From NCBI RefSeq assembly GCF_003002025.1, contig NZ_PVZB01000012.1:1-64000 (forward strand): a stretch of DNA of 64,000 nt, given 5' to 3'. The notes under the pieces are model-generated. The model was not told the DNA's origin, searched no databases, and saw only the letters and a list, made by a program, of their open reading frames with translations. Each line of letters starts with the position of its first letter. The first letter of the stretch is position 1. The translations under genes were made by a program, and so were the position numbers. The DNA is from Paraburkholderia sp. BL25I1N1 (GTDB lineage Bacteria; Pseudomonadota; Gammaproteobacteria; Burkholderiales; Burkholderiaceae). Shown here one piece after another: positions 43,373 to 52,727 of the stretch.

Positions 43373-45810
43373 GCAACGAACGAACGGCGAGGTCCGGGCA
43401 ATCGGGCCGTCGCGCAACAAACATGAAACCGACCTTCAAGAATGCCTCGCCTGGCAGCCTGCTTGGGGAAAGCGTGGCGCGTCTGGACGCAGAGCGCTTC
43501 GTTTCAGGGCGCGTCGATTACAGTGCCGATCTCGTTCCCGAGGGCGCGCTCCATCTTGCCATCCTGCGCAGCGCTCACGCGTGTGCATCGATCGTCTCGA
43601 TCGATCTGTCGGACGCGCTCGCCATGCCGGGTGTGGTCGCGGGTCTCACTGGAGAGGACGCAGCGCGCATGAGCGATGCGATGCCGCCTGCCATGGATCT
43701 GCCCGCACAAGGCGCGCGCGGTCCTTTGCAGAGCCGTTGCCTTGCACTCGGTCAGGCAACGTATTTCGGCCAACCGGTCGCGGCGCTCGTGGCGACGTCG
43801 GTGCACGACGCGCAAGCCGCGCTCGCGAAGATTCGCGTGGAATACGCGGTGCGACCGGCAACTGCGAACGCATGCGACGCGCTGCGCGAGGGTGCGCCGG
43901 TGGTTCAACCCGGCTGGGATACAAACCTGTTTGTGCGCGACCGCATTCGTGCGGGGGACGCCGATGCCGCATTTGGGCGCGCAGCGCACATCGCACGAGG
44001 GGAACTGACAGTCGGCCCGTCGACCAGTGCACCGATGGAAACGCTGTGCTACGTCGCAGAATGGGACGCGCGCGGCGAGCGCTACACGCTGACGGGCACG
44101 TTCCAGAACCCCCATACGAGCCGCTGGCTGATTGCAGCGGCCTTGCGCGTAAAGGAGTCACAGGTCCGCGTGATCGCGCCGCGCATTGGCGGGACCTTCG
44201 GACTCAAAATGGCGGGGCATCCCGAAGAAGTGCTGGTCGCGCTGTTCAGCCGGATGACGAAACGCCCGGTCGCCTGGGTCGAGGAACGGCGCGAAACCAT
44301 GCTCGCCGGCGCGCGTTCGCAGCATCACAGCTTCGAGATCGCGGCGGATGATCAAGGCAGGCTCATCGGCTGGCGTGACCGCATCATGGTGGATGTCGGC
44401 ATCATCGGCGCGGGTCATAGCTGGGCGATGGCGCTGGTCACGCCGGCCGTCTTTCCAACCGTCTACACAATTGAGCACTGCGACGTCGAGTGCTCCCTGG
44501 CGATCACGAATCAACCGCCGTGGCAAGCCATACGCGGTTACGGCAAAGAGATCGGCAACCTCGTGCTGGAACATGCAATCGATCTGCTGGCACGACAAAC
44601 CAGTATCGATCCGGTCGAATTGCGACGGCGCAATCTGGTCGCGCGAGAAGCCTTGCCGCGTTTGCTGCCGTCCGGGCTGAACGTGGATAGCGGCGACTAT
44701 CCGGGCGGCCTTGAGCAGTTGCTGACGATGTTCGATTACGAGCAATGGCAGGAGCGCGCAAGCGCGGCGCGTACCAGCGAGCGTCGCATCGGTATTGGCA
44801 TTGCGTTCGAATTGACGCCGGAAGGCGGCGCGCGGCCCGGTAACTTCCCAAATGGATACGAGACGTCCACCGTTCGCATGATGCCGTCGGGCGACGTGCA
44901 GGTGCTGACGGGCGTGACGTCTCCGGGCAGCGGCAGCGATACCGGCATTGCGCAGATGGTTGCCGGTGAGCTCGGCCTGCGCGCGGACCAGGTCTGCGTG
45001 ATCGAAGGGGACACAGACGTGACGCCGCTCGGCACCGGCAACGCGAGCAGCCGTGCGCTGATGTACGGCGGGACCGCCGCGTATCTCGCCGCGCGGGAGT
45101 TGCGCGCACGGCTCTCTCAGTGCGCCGCCAACATGCTCGGCGGTGCGCCCGACGACATTTCGCTGCACGACGGCCACGCATGGCGTGAGTCGAACGGCGC
45201 GCGGATCGCGGTGGCCGAACTCGCGCTCGGGGCGCATCTGCGGCCATTCACCGTGGCAGCCGGCGTGACGCTGCCGCTCGAAGTGACGCGTAGCTTCGCG
45301 CCAAAGAACGTACGCGTGGAGCCGGATGCGCAAGGCCGCATCGCCACGTACCCGACATTCTCATATTCCGTGCATGCCGCGGCGCTCGAACTCGACATGG
45401 CGACCGGCAATAGCAGGCTGCTCGACTATGCCGTGGTGCACGACTGCGGCGCGATGGTCAATCCGGCGCTCGTCGAAGCGCAACTAAGAGGCGCGGTGGT
45501 GATGGGCATCGGTGCCGCGCTGTGGGAACTGATCAAGTTCGATGAACATCAGCGCATGATTACCGATCGCTTCAAGAGTTATTTACTGCCTCGCGCTAAT
45601 GATCTTCCGCCCATTCGCGTCGGACATCGCGTGACGCTAAATCCGTTTCATCCGCTCGGCATGAAGGGGGCGGGCGAATCGGGGCTCGGCGGTGCGCTCT
45701 CAGCGGTGAGCAATGCCGTGACGAATGCGCTGGGTGACGATGCGCGCCTCACACACGTGCCAGCGACACCGGCGCGCGTGATGGCGTCCCTCAGGGAGGG
45801 ACACGCGTGA
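43369..45810 (+). CDS. Molybdenum hydroxylase large subunit (CoxL/aldehyde oxidase type)
   Basis: This 813-residue protein binds molybdopterin-cytosine dinucleotide and holds the active site. GESVARLDAERFVSGRVDYSADL begins the a/b hammerhead domain, GTFGLKMAGHPEEVL and AIRGYGKE are in the Mo domain, and the base Glu is in GMKGAGESGLGG near the C-terminus. It lacks the AYXCSFR loop of CO dehydrogenase. The ATG overlaps the MFS stop (ATGA); an internal ATG at 43423 is an alternative. It would hydroxylate an aldehyde or heteroaromatic ring with water as oxygen source. Confidence 0.9.
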   Translation: MSNERTARSGQSGRRATNMKPTFKNASPGSLLGESVARLDAERFVSGRVDYSADLVPEGALHLAILRSAHACASIVSIDLSDALAMPGVVAGLTGEDAARMSDAMPPAMDLPAQGARGPLQSRCLALGQATYFGQPVAALVATSVHDAQAALAKIRVEYAVRPATANACDALREGAPVVQPGWDTNLFVRDRIRAGDADAAFGRAAHIARGELTVGPSTSAPMETLCYVAEWDARGERYTLTGTFQNPHTSRWLIAAALRVKESQVRVIAPRIGGTFGLKMAGHPEEVLVALFSRMTKRPVAWVEERRETMLAGARSQHHSFEIAADDQGRLIGWRDRIMVDVGIIGAGHSWAMALVTPAVFPTVYTIEHCDVECSLAITNQPPWQAIRGYGKEIGNLVLEHAIDLLARQTSIDPVELRRRNLVAREALPRLLPSGLNVDSGDYPGGLEQLLTMFDYEQWQERASAARTSERRIGIGIAFELTPEGGARPGNFPNGYETSTVRMMPSGDVQVLTGVTSPGSGSDTGIAQMVAGELGLRADQVCVIEGDTDVTPLGTGNASSRALMYGGTAAYLAARELRARLSQCAANMLGGAPDDISLHDGHAWRESNGARIAVAELALGAHLRPFTVAAGVTLPLEVTRSFAPKNVRVEPDAQGRIATYPTFSYSVHAAALELDMATGNSRLLDYAVVHDCGAMVNPALVEAQLRGAVVMGIGAALWELIKFDEHQRMITDRFKSYLLPRANDLPPIRVGHRVTLNPFHPLGMKGAGESGLGGALSAVSNAVTNALGDDARLTHVPATPARVMASLREGHA

Positions 45811-46667
45811 TCGGCCATTACTTCGATTTTCACCAACCGAGGGACCTTGACGAAGCGGCTGCCTTGCTAGCCGCCTTTCGCGAGGATGCGTCGGTGCTCG
45901 GCGGCGGCACGATGCTGGTGCCGTCGATGTCGGCGAATCTCGTGTGTCCCGGACATGTCATCAGTCTCGGCGCGCTCCGTCTGGATGAAATCGCGCTCGA
46001 CGATACGCATCTGCACATCGGCGCGATGACGACCTATGCGCAATTGCTCGCTTCACGCCTCGTGGCGCGCCATGCGCCGTTGCTTGCGGCGATGGCCGCG
46101 CAGGTCACGGGTGGTGCATCGATCGTCAATCAGGGCACGCTCGGTGGGGCAGCAAGCTTCGCCAATCCTTCGTCCGACGCACCGGGATGTCTCGCGGCGC
46201 TCGAGGCAGAGTTCGAATTGCGCTCGTCGCGGGGCGTGCGTCATGTCGATGCGAAAGACTTTTTTATCGACGCCTTCTGCACCGCGCGCCGCGCAGACGA
46301 GTTTCTCGTTGGCCTTCGTGTGCCGCGCGATACGACGCTCGTAGCGTATGAGTACCAGAAGTACAAGGCGAGTGCGAGTTCGTGGCCCATCGTGACTGTC
46401 GCGTGTTCCCTGCATCGGGGCGAGCAGATCAGTGTGCGACTCGCCGTCGGCGCGGCCGGCCGACGGCCGGCGTATCGCCGCTTCGCGAGCGACGAACGGA
46501 CGTTGCTCGCGCCCGATGCGTTCATCGAGCATGCGGCGATGAGTGCGCGGGATCTTGTCGGCGAAGGCTGGAGCGATGAACTTGCGGACGCGGATTATCG
46601 TCGCGCCATCGTGCCGGACGTCGTAAAACGGCATTTGCGCATCCTGCTCACGGGAACGAAGACATGA
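45807..46667 (+). CDS. Molybdenum hydroxylase FAD subunit (CoxM type)
   Basis: This 286-residue FAD-binding protein has the pyrophosphate loop SVLGGGTMLVPSM (near residue 33), GASIVNQGTLGGAASFANPSSD and CO-dehydrogenase-like C-terminal features. It starts with GTG overlapping the large subunit stop. It passes electrons from the iron-sulfur subunit to the acceptor. Confidence 0.9.
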   Translation: MIGHYFDFHQPRDLDEAAALLAAFREDASVLGGGTMLVPSMSANLVCPGHVISLGALRLDEIALDDTHLHIGAMTTYAQLLASRLVARHAPLLAAMAAQVTGGASIVNQGTLGGAASFANPSSDAPGCLAALEAEFELRSSRGVRHVDAKDFFIDAFCTARRADEFLVGLRVPRDTTLVAYEYQKYKASASSWPIVTVACSLHRGEQISVRLAVGAAGRRPAYRRFASDERTLLAPDAFIEHAAMSARDLVGEGWSDELADADYRRAIVPDVVKRHLRILLTGTKT

Positions 46668-47155
46668 AAGGAACGATCGAGGTGCGGCTGACGCTCAATG
46701 GCGAGCCGCGTTCTGAACGAGTGAACTCCCGGCTGCTGCTCGTCGAGGTTATCCGCAATGCGCTCGATGCGAAAGGCACGCGTATCGGATGCCTGACCGG
46801 CGATTGCGGCGCGTGCACTGTGTTGATCGATGGCGAGGTAAGGAAGTCCTGTCTTGTGCTTGCGGCGTCGATATCCGGAAACGACGTGCGGACGATCGAA
46901 GGCCTCAGCGGAATCGAGGCGCTGCAGGAGGCGTTTATTGCGGAGAACGGGTTTCAATGCGGATTCTGCACGAGCGGCATGCTGATCGCGGCGGCGGACC
47001 TCCTGAGGTATAACTCGTCGCCGAGTCACGAAGAGATACGTCACGCGATTAGCGGCAACCTGTGCCGGTGCACCGGCTACGAGAGCATCGTCAATGCGAT
47101 CCATCGCGCGGCGCACGGCGACAAGACGTGCGCCCCGGCCGACGACCCAGGCTAG
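46664..47155 (+). CDS. Molybdenum hydroxylase [2Fe-2S] subunit (CoxS type)
   Basis: This 163-residue protein has an N-terminal plant-type cluster (GCLTGDCGACTVLIDG...KSC) and a C-terminal cluster (CGFCTSGMLIAA, CRCTGYESIVNAI). All eight cysteines are present. Its ATG overlaps the FAD subunit stop. The three genes thus form one translationally coupled unit. No XdhC- or MocA-like maturation gene is near. Confidence 0.93.
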   Translation: MKGTIEVRLTLNGEPRSERVNSRLLLVEVIRNALDAKGTRIGCLTGDCGACTVLIDGEVRKSCLVLAASISGNDVRTIEGLSGIEALQEAFIAENGFQCGFCTSGMLIAAADLLRYNSSPSHEEIRHAISGNLCRCTGYESIVNAIHRAAHGDKTCAPADDPG

Positions 47156-47317
47156 CAGCGTTCTCGCGGTCTTTGTCACGATGCCGATCGGTCCGCCGCG
47201 ATAAACGGTGAAGCCGCGAGACCCGCCTGAATCTGGCATCGGCACCCGCGCGCGACATCACCGGTGCGACGCATCCGATCGATGCCAACTTTCACGCCTT
47301 AGTCACTGGAGAACAGC

Positions 47318-47632
47318 ATGTCGAGAGATACCAACGTCACGATCTATGTCACCTACGAAGGCGAGACCGGTGCACGCTTCGATCGCGCGTATTACGTCGA
47401 CCGTCATTTGCCCCTTGTGATGCATCACTGGTCACGCCACGGCCTTGTCGGGGTCGCGGCCTTTTTCCCCGCCGAGCAGCAGGCCGGAACGCTTGCGATT
47501 TGCGAATGCAGGTTTCGCGACGAACCATCGGTCGATGCGGCTTTTACGTCGCCTGAAGCGCCCGCCGTGATGGCCGACGTGACACGCTTCACGGATATTG
47601 CACCGCGCCGCCTGCGCGCGATGGCGCTTTAA
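47318..47632 (+). CDS. EthD-family protein
   Basis: This 104-residue protein has the EthD ferredoxin-like fold (VTIYVTYEGETGARFDRAYYVDRHLPLVMHHWSRHGLVG). Relatives act as small dehydratases, decarboxylases or isomerases in ring-degradation loci, or as helpers of cytochrome P450. It lies 162 bases after the iron-sulfur subunit on the same strand. Its role in locus B is undefined. Confidence 0.75.
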   Translation: MSRDTNVTIYVTYEGETGARFDRAYYVDRHLPLVMHHWSRHGLVGVAAFFPAEQQAGTLAICECRFRDEPSVDAAFTSPEAPAVMADVTRFTDIAPRRLRAMAL

Positions 47633-47970
47633 AGAAGACGATGCGGGGAGCACTCCGTTGCGGCGCTCGCGCCAGCCAGGAGATGACTCATTCGCCAGAC
47701 CAGGACAACGCACTATACGGTCATTGGCTGACACGGCGCGTCTGGAATGCAGAAGAACAGATACGAAAATCGACATTCTTCGGACGGGCCTGATGGGACG
47801 CGCGTTGGCCCCAACACCGCGTATTGGGACGCGCATTCCGTCGGGATCATAGTGGCTTGGGACAGGTGAGCCCTGCAGCACGAGATATGCAGCTTGACTT
47901 CCAGCCACAAAGGCTTCCTGATGCGTCAGTGCAGTGCGCCGCGCCTATTATGTTTCAAGACCGATCTTGG
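47633..47970. other. Intergenic stretch after the EthD gene
   Basis: No supported gene is seen between the EthD stop and the hydrolase remnant. Only short frames occur. It may be part of the deleted hydrolase locus. Confidence 0.35.
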
Positions 47971-48349
47971 TCACTTGGTGTTCGAACGCGACTCACTGCC
48001 AGAGGGCGACTGCTGACGTGCCGCTTCTATAATGAAGTTTGCAACTTCTGCCGGATGCGATACGAGCACGATGTGACTCGCCTGAATCTCGATCGTGCGC
48101 GCATGCATGCGTTTCGCCATGAACCGTTCAAGCTCAGAGTTTATCGTCCTGTCGTCGCTCGACACGATGTACCATGCCGGCTTGTCGCGCCATGCAGCAA
48201 CGGTTGTCCTGGCCGTCTTGATTTGCTTCCGCCATCGGCTGTTGGACAGCGAAGTAGGTCTCGGCCTCGGTTTTGGGAAGGTCGCCGGCGAAGTCGTTGA
48301 CAAAAGCTTGCTCGGACAGACGGCCGTAGCCGTCAGACGACCACTGCAA
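47971..48349 (-). pseudogene. C-terminal remnant of an alpha/beta hydrolase, frameshifted
   Basis: Two overlapping frames give a DGYGRLSEQAFVNDFAGDLPKTEAETYFAVQQPMAE segment (from 48349), and after a frameshift AWRDKPAWYIVSSDDRTINSELERFMAKRM...SHIVLVSHPAEVANFI. These are the cap end and the Asp/His part of a haloperoxidase-like alpha/beta hydrolase. The N-terminal half with the nucleophile is missing. It is inactive. Confidence 0.7.
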
Positions 48350-48395
48350 TCCATTCGAGGCTGGCGCGAATGCCGCTGCTTCCCGGAGCAGACGG

Positions 48396-49466
48396 CTAGG
48401 AAGGAATGATCCGTTCGCGCTTCAGTTTATCGAAGAGCGCGAAGAACGCGTCCGGCGTGGACTGATAATCGAGAAAGCCGGCTTTACGGCTCTTGCTCAT
48501 GTCAGTCAACACTTCCATCGGACGTCCGAGGTCGGCGTCCGTATGCCACCACGACACGAGCTTGCCGATATCCGGTTCCTTCAGTTGGTAGCGGCCCGCG
48601 ATATCCGCCCATTGCCTGCCCGCATCCTGCATGCGATGTTCGAGCGGACGCGTCTCACCGTCGAAAGGCGCGGGCTCGATGCCGAAATACTGCGCGAGCT
48701 GGGACCACATCCATTTCCACCGGAACACGTCGCCGTTGACGACGTTGAAGTCCTCATTGCGCGCGTTGGGAGAGGTGGACGCCCACTCGAGATGCCGCGC
48801 GAGCAGGCGCGCGTCGGTCATATCCGTGAGACCGTTCCATTGGGCGACCGAGCCGGGAAACACGAACGGCTGCCCCGTTTCCTTGCATAGCGTCGCGTAC
48901 ACGGCCAGCGTGACGCCCATGTTCATCGCGTTGCCAAGCGCGAAGCCGATGATCGTATGCGGGCGATGCACGCTCCAGCTGAAGTCATATCGACGCGCGG
49001 CTTCGAACAGCCGGTCTTCCTGCTCGTAGTAGAAGTTATCGACGGGTTGCCGGCCTTGTTCCTCCCGAAATGGCGTGAGCGGGACATTGCCTTGCGCATA
49101 CGCTTCAAAAGGCCCGAGGTAATGCTTGAGACCCGTAACGAGCGCGGCGTGCTCGAGCTTGCCGGAAGGGCCGAGCGCATCCAGCACGTGACGGACCATT
49201 GCGCCGTTCACTTCGATGTTCTCGCGCTCGGTTGCCTGTCGCGACCATGCGGTAAAGTATACGTGACTGAAATGCTGTCCTTGCAGCGCATCCGTAACGG
49301 ATTGCGCGGAAGTGAGATCGGCGATGACGGATTCGACGCCGTCGGGCGCTTGGGTGCGTCCGCGCGAGAGACCCGTTACGTTCCAGCCTCCGCATGCCAG
49401 TAGATGTTGCGCGAGATTGCCGCCGACGATGCCCGTCGCGCCAATGATGAGTGCCCGTTTGTCCAT
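48396..49466 (-). CDS. PRISE-type NAD(P)-dependent reductase
   Basis: This 356-residue protein is an extended SDR of the progesterone 5-beta-reductase/iridoid synthase-like (PRISE) group. It has IIGATGIVGGNLAQHL at the N-terminus, GLSRGR as the NADP-phosphate contact, ALVTGLKHYLGP, and NFYYEQED holding the unusual catalytic Tyr. These enzymes reduce an enone C=C bond. The start at 49466 gives the standard N-terminus. It follows the maleylacetate reductase gene, 72 bases away, on the same strand, and may reduce an unsaturated ketone intermediate. Confidence 0.85.
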   Translation of the reverse strand: MDKRALIIGATGIVGGNLAQHLLACGGWNVTGLSRGRTQAPDGVESVIADLTSAQSVTDALQGQHFSHVYFTAWSRQATERENIEVNGAMVRHVLDALGPSGKLEHAALVTGLKHYLGPFEAYAQGNVPLTPFREEQGRQPVDNFYYEQEDRLFEAARRYDFSWSVHRPHTIIGFALGNAMNMGVTLAVYATLCKETGQPFVFPGSVAQWNGLTDMTDARLLARHLEWASTSPNARNEDFNVVNGDVFRWKWMWSQLAQYFGIEPAPFDGETRPLEHRMQDAGRQWADIAGRYQLKEPDIGKLVSWWHTDADLGRPMEVLTDMSKSRKAGFLDYQSTPDAFFALFDKLKRERIIPS

Positions 49467-49538
49467 GTAAAGTAAATATCGAAAGTTGCAGTGTTGGCAG
49501 GAAGAATCTGCGGATGCGCGCTTCGCCAAGGGACGCGG

Positions 49539-50618
49539 CTATACGCTCTGGAAGGTCCGGCTGTCGGGCCGTATGCCGTCGAAAGCACACGCCAGCAAGC
49601 GATGTACCGCTTCACGGGAGAGCGGCCTTGGGTTGTAGTAGGGAGCCTGCATCGCGGCCGTGGCAGCAGCATCAATATCGGTTGAGCGAAGGCCTAGCAC
49701 ATCGAGAGACGCGGGGGCATCAAGCGAGCGGCCAAGGTCGTGCAGCGCGGCGGCGGGTTCCTGGGTGTCCAGTGCCTTGCACAGGCGTTCGTGGGCGGCT
49801 GGCGCGGCCGGCAGATTGAACGCCATCGAATAAGGCAGCATCACCGCATGGGTCTCTGCGTGCGGCAGATTGAACATTCCGCCGAGCGTGTGGCACAGCT
49901 TGTGATGCAATGCCATGCCGACACTCCCCAGCACAGTCCCGCACAGCCAGGCGCCATACTGGGCGGCTTCGCGTGCCGCGATATCGTCCGGCTGCCTCAC
50001 GATGCGCGGCAACGCATTCGCGAGGCTGCGGATGCCTTCTTCAGCAAACAGCGACATCACGGGGTTGGCGTCCTGCGCATAGAGCCCTTCGGCGGCATGC
50101 GCAATTGCATTGAGGCCGCTCGTCGCCGACAGCGACGCGGGCAAGGTCAGTGTGAGGCACGCGTCGTAGATCACCGTGCGCGGCAGCACGCGATAACTCT
50201 TGCCGGTCTTTTTCTCGCTCGCCGACGTCATGCCGTAGATAGGCGTGACCTCCGAGCCGGCGTACGTGGTTGGAATGGCGATAATCGGCAACGAGGTTTC
50301 GAGGGCAATGGCTTTCGCGAGTCCGAGTGTCGACCCGCCGCCCGCTGCGACGAGTCCATCCGCGCCCGCTGCGAGCGCCGCCGCGACGCCTTCCTGCGCG
50401 ATTTCGACGGGCACGTGCATGACGGCCCGATCGAACATGTCCGCGCATCGCTCGCCCGCGAGCTTGCGCACGCGGTCGGCAAGAAAGCGCTGCTCGGGCG
50501 TGCAGAGCACGAGCGCGCGGCGGATGCACAGTTCGTCCAGTTCATCCGCAAGGCGCTCGATCGCTCCCGTGCCGAAGACGATGCGGCCGGCCCGGCTGGT
50601 ATAGGTGAAGGCAATCAT
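49539..50618 (-). CDS. Maleylacetate reductase, copy B
   Basis: This 359-residue iron-type alcohol dehydrogenase resembles copy A at 7202-8290. It has GGGSTLGLAKAIAL, PTTYAGSEVTPIYG and the metal-site LHHKLCHTLGGMFNLPHAETHA. It converts maleylacetate to 3-oxoadipate. ATG 50618 overlaps the dioxygenase stop (ATGA); ATG 50624 is an alternative. It is coupled to the intradiol dioxygenase, exactly as in locus A. Confidence 0.88.
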   Translation of the reverse strand: MIAFTYTSRAGRIVFGTGAIERLADELDELCIRRALVLCTPEQRFLADRVRKLAGERCADMFDRAVMHVPVEIAQEGVAAALAAGADGLVAAGGGSTLGLAKAIALETSLPIIAIPTTYAGSEVTPIYGMTSASEKKTGKSYRVLPRTVIYDACLTLTLPASLSATSGLNAIAHAAEGLYAQDANPVMSLFAEEGIRSLANALPRIVRQPDDIAAREAAQYGAWLCGTVLGSVGMALHHKLCHTLGGMFNLPHAETHAVMLPYSMAFNLPAAPAAHERLCKALDTQEPAAALHDLGRSLDAPASLDVLGLRSTDIDAAATAAMQAPYYNPRPLSREAVHRLLACAFDGIRPDSRTFQSV

Positions 50619-51478
50619 GGGCATTGACTCAGGACGAAGTCGAATGAGAGCGTGCTGAATGGCGTCGCCATCACCGTACCGTCGGGCGCCGTGCCACGCT
50701 CGTGGCGAGTCCAGGGCGCAATCAGCGACGAGCGCACGCCGAATACGGCGTCCGAGTCCAGGTAACGATCGCCCTCGCGGAAAACGTGCGTGACGAGCCG
50801 TTCATAGCCGGGCGCCGTAATCATGAAATGCAGATGCGCCGGGCGCCAGGGATGACGCCCCAGCGCTTCGAGCATGCGTCCCACGGGACCATCGTGCGAA
50901 ATCGGATAGGGCTCCGCCACGATCGAGCGAAAGTGATAGCGTCCATCGGCAAGGCTATGCAGCACACCTCTTGCGCGATGCGTGTCGGCGTCGCTCGTCT
51001 GGACATCGTAGAAACCATCGGCGTCCGCCTGCCAGACTTCGATGCGCGCGCCGCTTACCGGCTCGCCGCCCTGGCCGCGCACGACACCCGATACGAAGCA
51101 CGGTTCACCGCGCGCGCCGTTGGCGACGTCGTCGCCGTTACGATATTCGGGCGCATTGTCGACGAAGAAAGGACCGAAAACGGTTGCCTCCGTGCAGCCT
51201 TTCGGCTTGCGATGCGCCATTGCCGTCACGAGCATCGACAGCCCGAGCGTATCCGACAACAGAATGAACTCCTGGCGGCGGTCGTCGGTGATATGGCCGA
51301 CATCGGTGAGAAAGCGGATGCCGGCTTCCCATTCGCGTTCGGTTAAGCCGACTTCGCGGGCGAAGACGTGCAGATGCCGCACGAGGCTTGTGACGATCGT
51401 CTTGAGCCGCTCATCGGGCGCGTGTTCGTGGCGTGCAAGAACGGCATCCGTGATGGTGTTCTCGTCGAGGTTTCGCAT
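50615..51478 (-). CDS. Hydroxyquinol 1,2-dioxygenase-like intradiol dioxygenase, copy B
   Basis: This 287-residue intradiol enzyme has an N-terminal helical domain with DVGHITDDRRQEFILLSDTLG, which is characteristic of hydroxyquinol dioxygenases. The Fe(III) ligands are Tyr157 (GFYDVQ), Tyr190 (PYPISHDGPVG), His214 and His216 (RPAHLHF). It would convert hydroxyquinol to maleylacetate. It is the partner of the maleylacetate reductase downstream. Confidence 0.9.
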   Translation of the reverse strand: MRNLDENTITDAVLARHEHAPDERLKTIVTSLVRHLHVFAREVGLTEREWEAGIRFLTDVGHITDDRRQEFILLSDTLGLSMLVTAMAHRKPKGCTEATVFGPFFVDNAPEYRNGDDVANGARGEPCFVSGVVRGQGGEPVSGARIEVWQADADGFYDVQTSDADTHRARGVLHSLADGRYHFRSIVAEPYPISHDGPVGRMLEALGRHPWRPAHLHFMITAPGYERLVTHVFREGDRYLDSDAVFGVRSSLIAPWTRHERGTAPDGTVMATPFSTLSFDFVLSQCP

Positions 51479-51499
51479 TGATCGAATCCGTTGATATGA

Positions 51500-51784
51500 C
51501 TAGCGGTTGTCGACGCGCTTGAGGAACGGACGGATATCCACGCTGCGCCAGATGCCCGCCTTGTTGAACGGGTCGTTGCTGTTAAAGCGCATCACGTCGC
51601 CGATCTCGTCTGCTTCGAAAAGAAAGAAACTGCCGATCATCGTTTGCTGATCGCCTGCCAGCAGCGGGCCAGACATGACCATCCTGACGGGCGAGGTGGC
51701 CAGATAAGCCTTGTGTTCTTCGTAATGGGCAAGACGGCGTTCGACCATGTTGTCGTGGTCGAGGCAGTAGACGGTGTAGTGCAT
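51500..51784 (-). CDS. YciI-like small protein
   Basis: This 94-residue protein has a ferredoxin-like YciI/muconolactone isomerase-type fold (HYTVYCLDHDNMVERRLAHYEEHKAYL, then FNSNDPFNKAGIWRSVDIRPF). AGGAG precedes the ATG. It lies 21 bases upstream of the dioxygenase gene in the same transcript. It could act as an isomerase or dehydratase on a ring or ring-fission product. Confidence 0.78.
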   Translation of the reverse strand: MHYTVYCLDHDNMVERRLAHYEEHKAYLATSPVRMVMSGPLLAGDQQTMIGSFFLFEADEIGDVMRFNSNDPFNKAGIWRSVDIRPFLKRVDNR

Positions 51785-51814
51785 TGCAACTCCTGAAAGT
51801 GGTGAGAAAAGCGT

Positions 51815-52723
51815 TCAGCGGGAAATGCCGGCTTGCGCTTCGACGGCGCGCACGATCGAGAAGAAATCCAGATCTGCACCATCGCCCTCTGCGTAGCGCG
51901 CGAACTGCTCGCGCACGAGCGCCGCGGCTATCATCGGCACGCCGGCGTCCGCGCCCGCATCGACGACGAGCGACATGTCCTTGAGCATCTGACGCGACGA
52001 AAAGGCCGGGGAAAAGTCCCGTTTCTTCAGCGGATCGAGTTTGTATTTGACGAGCGGGGACGCCGCGACGCTATCGCCGATCACCTCCAGCATCTCGGCC
52101 CAGTCGAGGCCGCCCTTTGTGCCGAGCGTGAGCGCTTCAGCCAGCAGCACGGCCGTCGAGCCGACCAGATGATTGATGGCGAGCTTCAGATAACGTGCCT
52201 GCTGATCCTCACCGACGTAGTACTGGCGCGCCGACATGGCCTGGAAGACGGGAAACGCGCGGCCGTACGCGTCTTGCGGGCCGGATGCGAAAACGGTGAG
52301 CTGCGCCTTGTCGGCAAGGGCGGTGCTGCCCGACACGGGCGCGCAGATATAACCAATTCCGCACTTCTGCGCCGCGTCGCGAACTTCGCCCGACGCCGTG
52401 GGCGAGACCGTGCTCATGTCGACATAGACGGCGGCGTCGTTTGCGTTTTCGATCACGCCGTGTGCGCCGAGCGCGATCTTACGCAAGACGGCATCGTCGG
52501 GGATGATCGAGAACACGAGCGGGGCCGAACGCGCGACGCTGGCGAGATTCTCAGCGCGGCGGGCACCGAGTCGAACGGCTTCTTCGACGCGCGCTGCGTC
52601 GACGTCATACACGGTCACGTTGAATCCTGCGGCGAGCAGATTGCGCACGATCGGCGTGCCCATCTTGCCGAGGCCGATCCAGCCGATCTGTGGTGCGTTG
52701 TGTTTCTCTTGCGTTTGCGGCAT
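51815..52723 (-). CDS. NAD(P)-dependent beta-hydroxyacid dehydrogenase (3-hydroxyisobutyrate dehydrogenase-like)
   Basis: This 302-residue protein has an N-terminal Rossmann motif GLGKMGTPIVRNLLAAG, the substrate-binding segment ICAPVSGSTALADKAQLTV and the catalytic Lys in KLAINHLVG. The family oxidises beta-hydroxyacids such as 3-hydroxyisobutyrate, tartronate semialdehyde or a hydroxy ring-fission acid. It lies in the locus B minus-strand run, 4 bases downstream of the zinc alcohol dehydrogenase gene. Confidence 0.87.
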   Translation of the reverse strand: MPQTQEKHNAPQIGWIGLGKMGTPIVRNLLAAGFNVTVYDVDAARVEEAVRLGARRAENLASVARSAPLVFSIIPDDAVLRKIALGAHGVIENANDAAVYVDMSTVSPTASGEVRDAAQKCGIGYICAPVSGSTALADKAQLTVFASGPQDAYGRAFPVFQAMSARQYYVGEDQQARYLKLAINHLVGSTAVLLAEALTLGTKGGLDWAEMLEVIGDSVAASPLVKYKLDPLKKRDFSPAFSSRQMLKDMSLVVDAGADAGVPMIAAALVREQFARYAEGDGADLDFFSIVRAVEAQAGISR

Positions 52724-52727
52724 GTCG

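Noticed and set aside
43369..47155. Carbon monoxide dehydrogenase
   Set aside because: The large subunit lacks the AYXCSFR active-site loop of true CoxL, so a general molybdenum hydroxylase is called.
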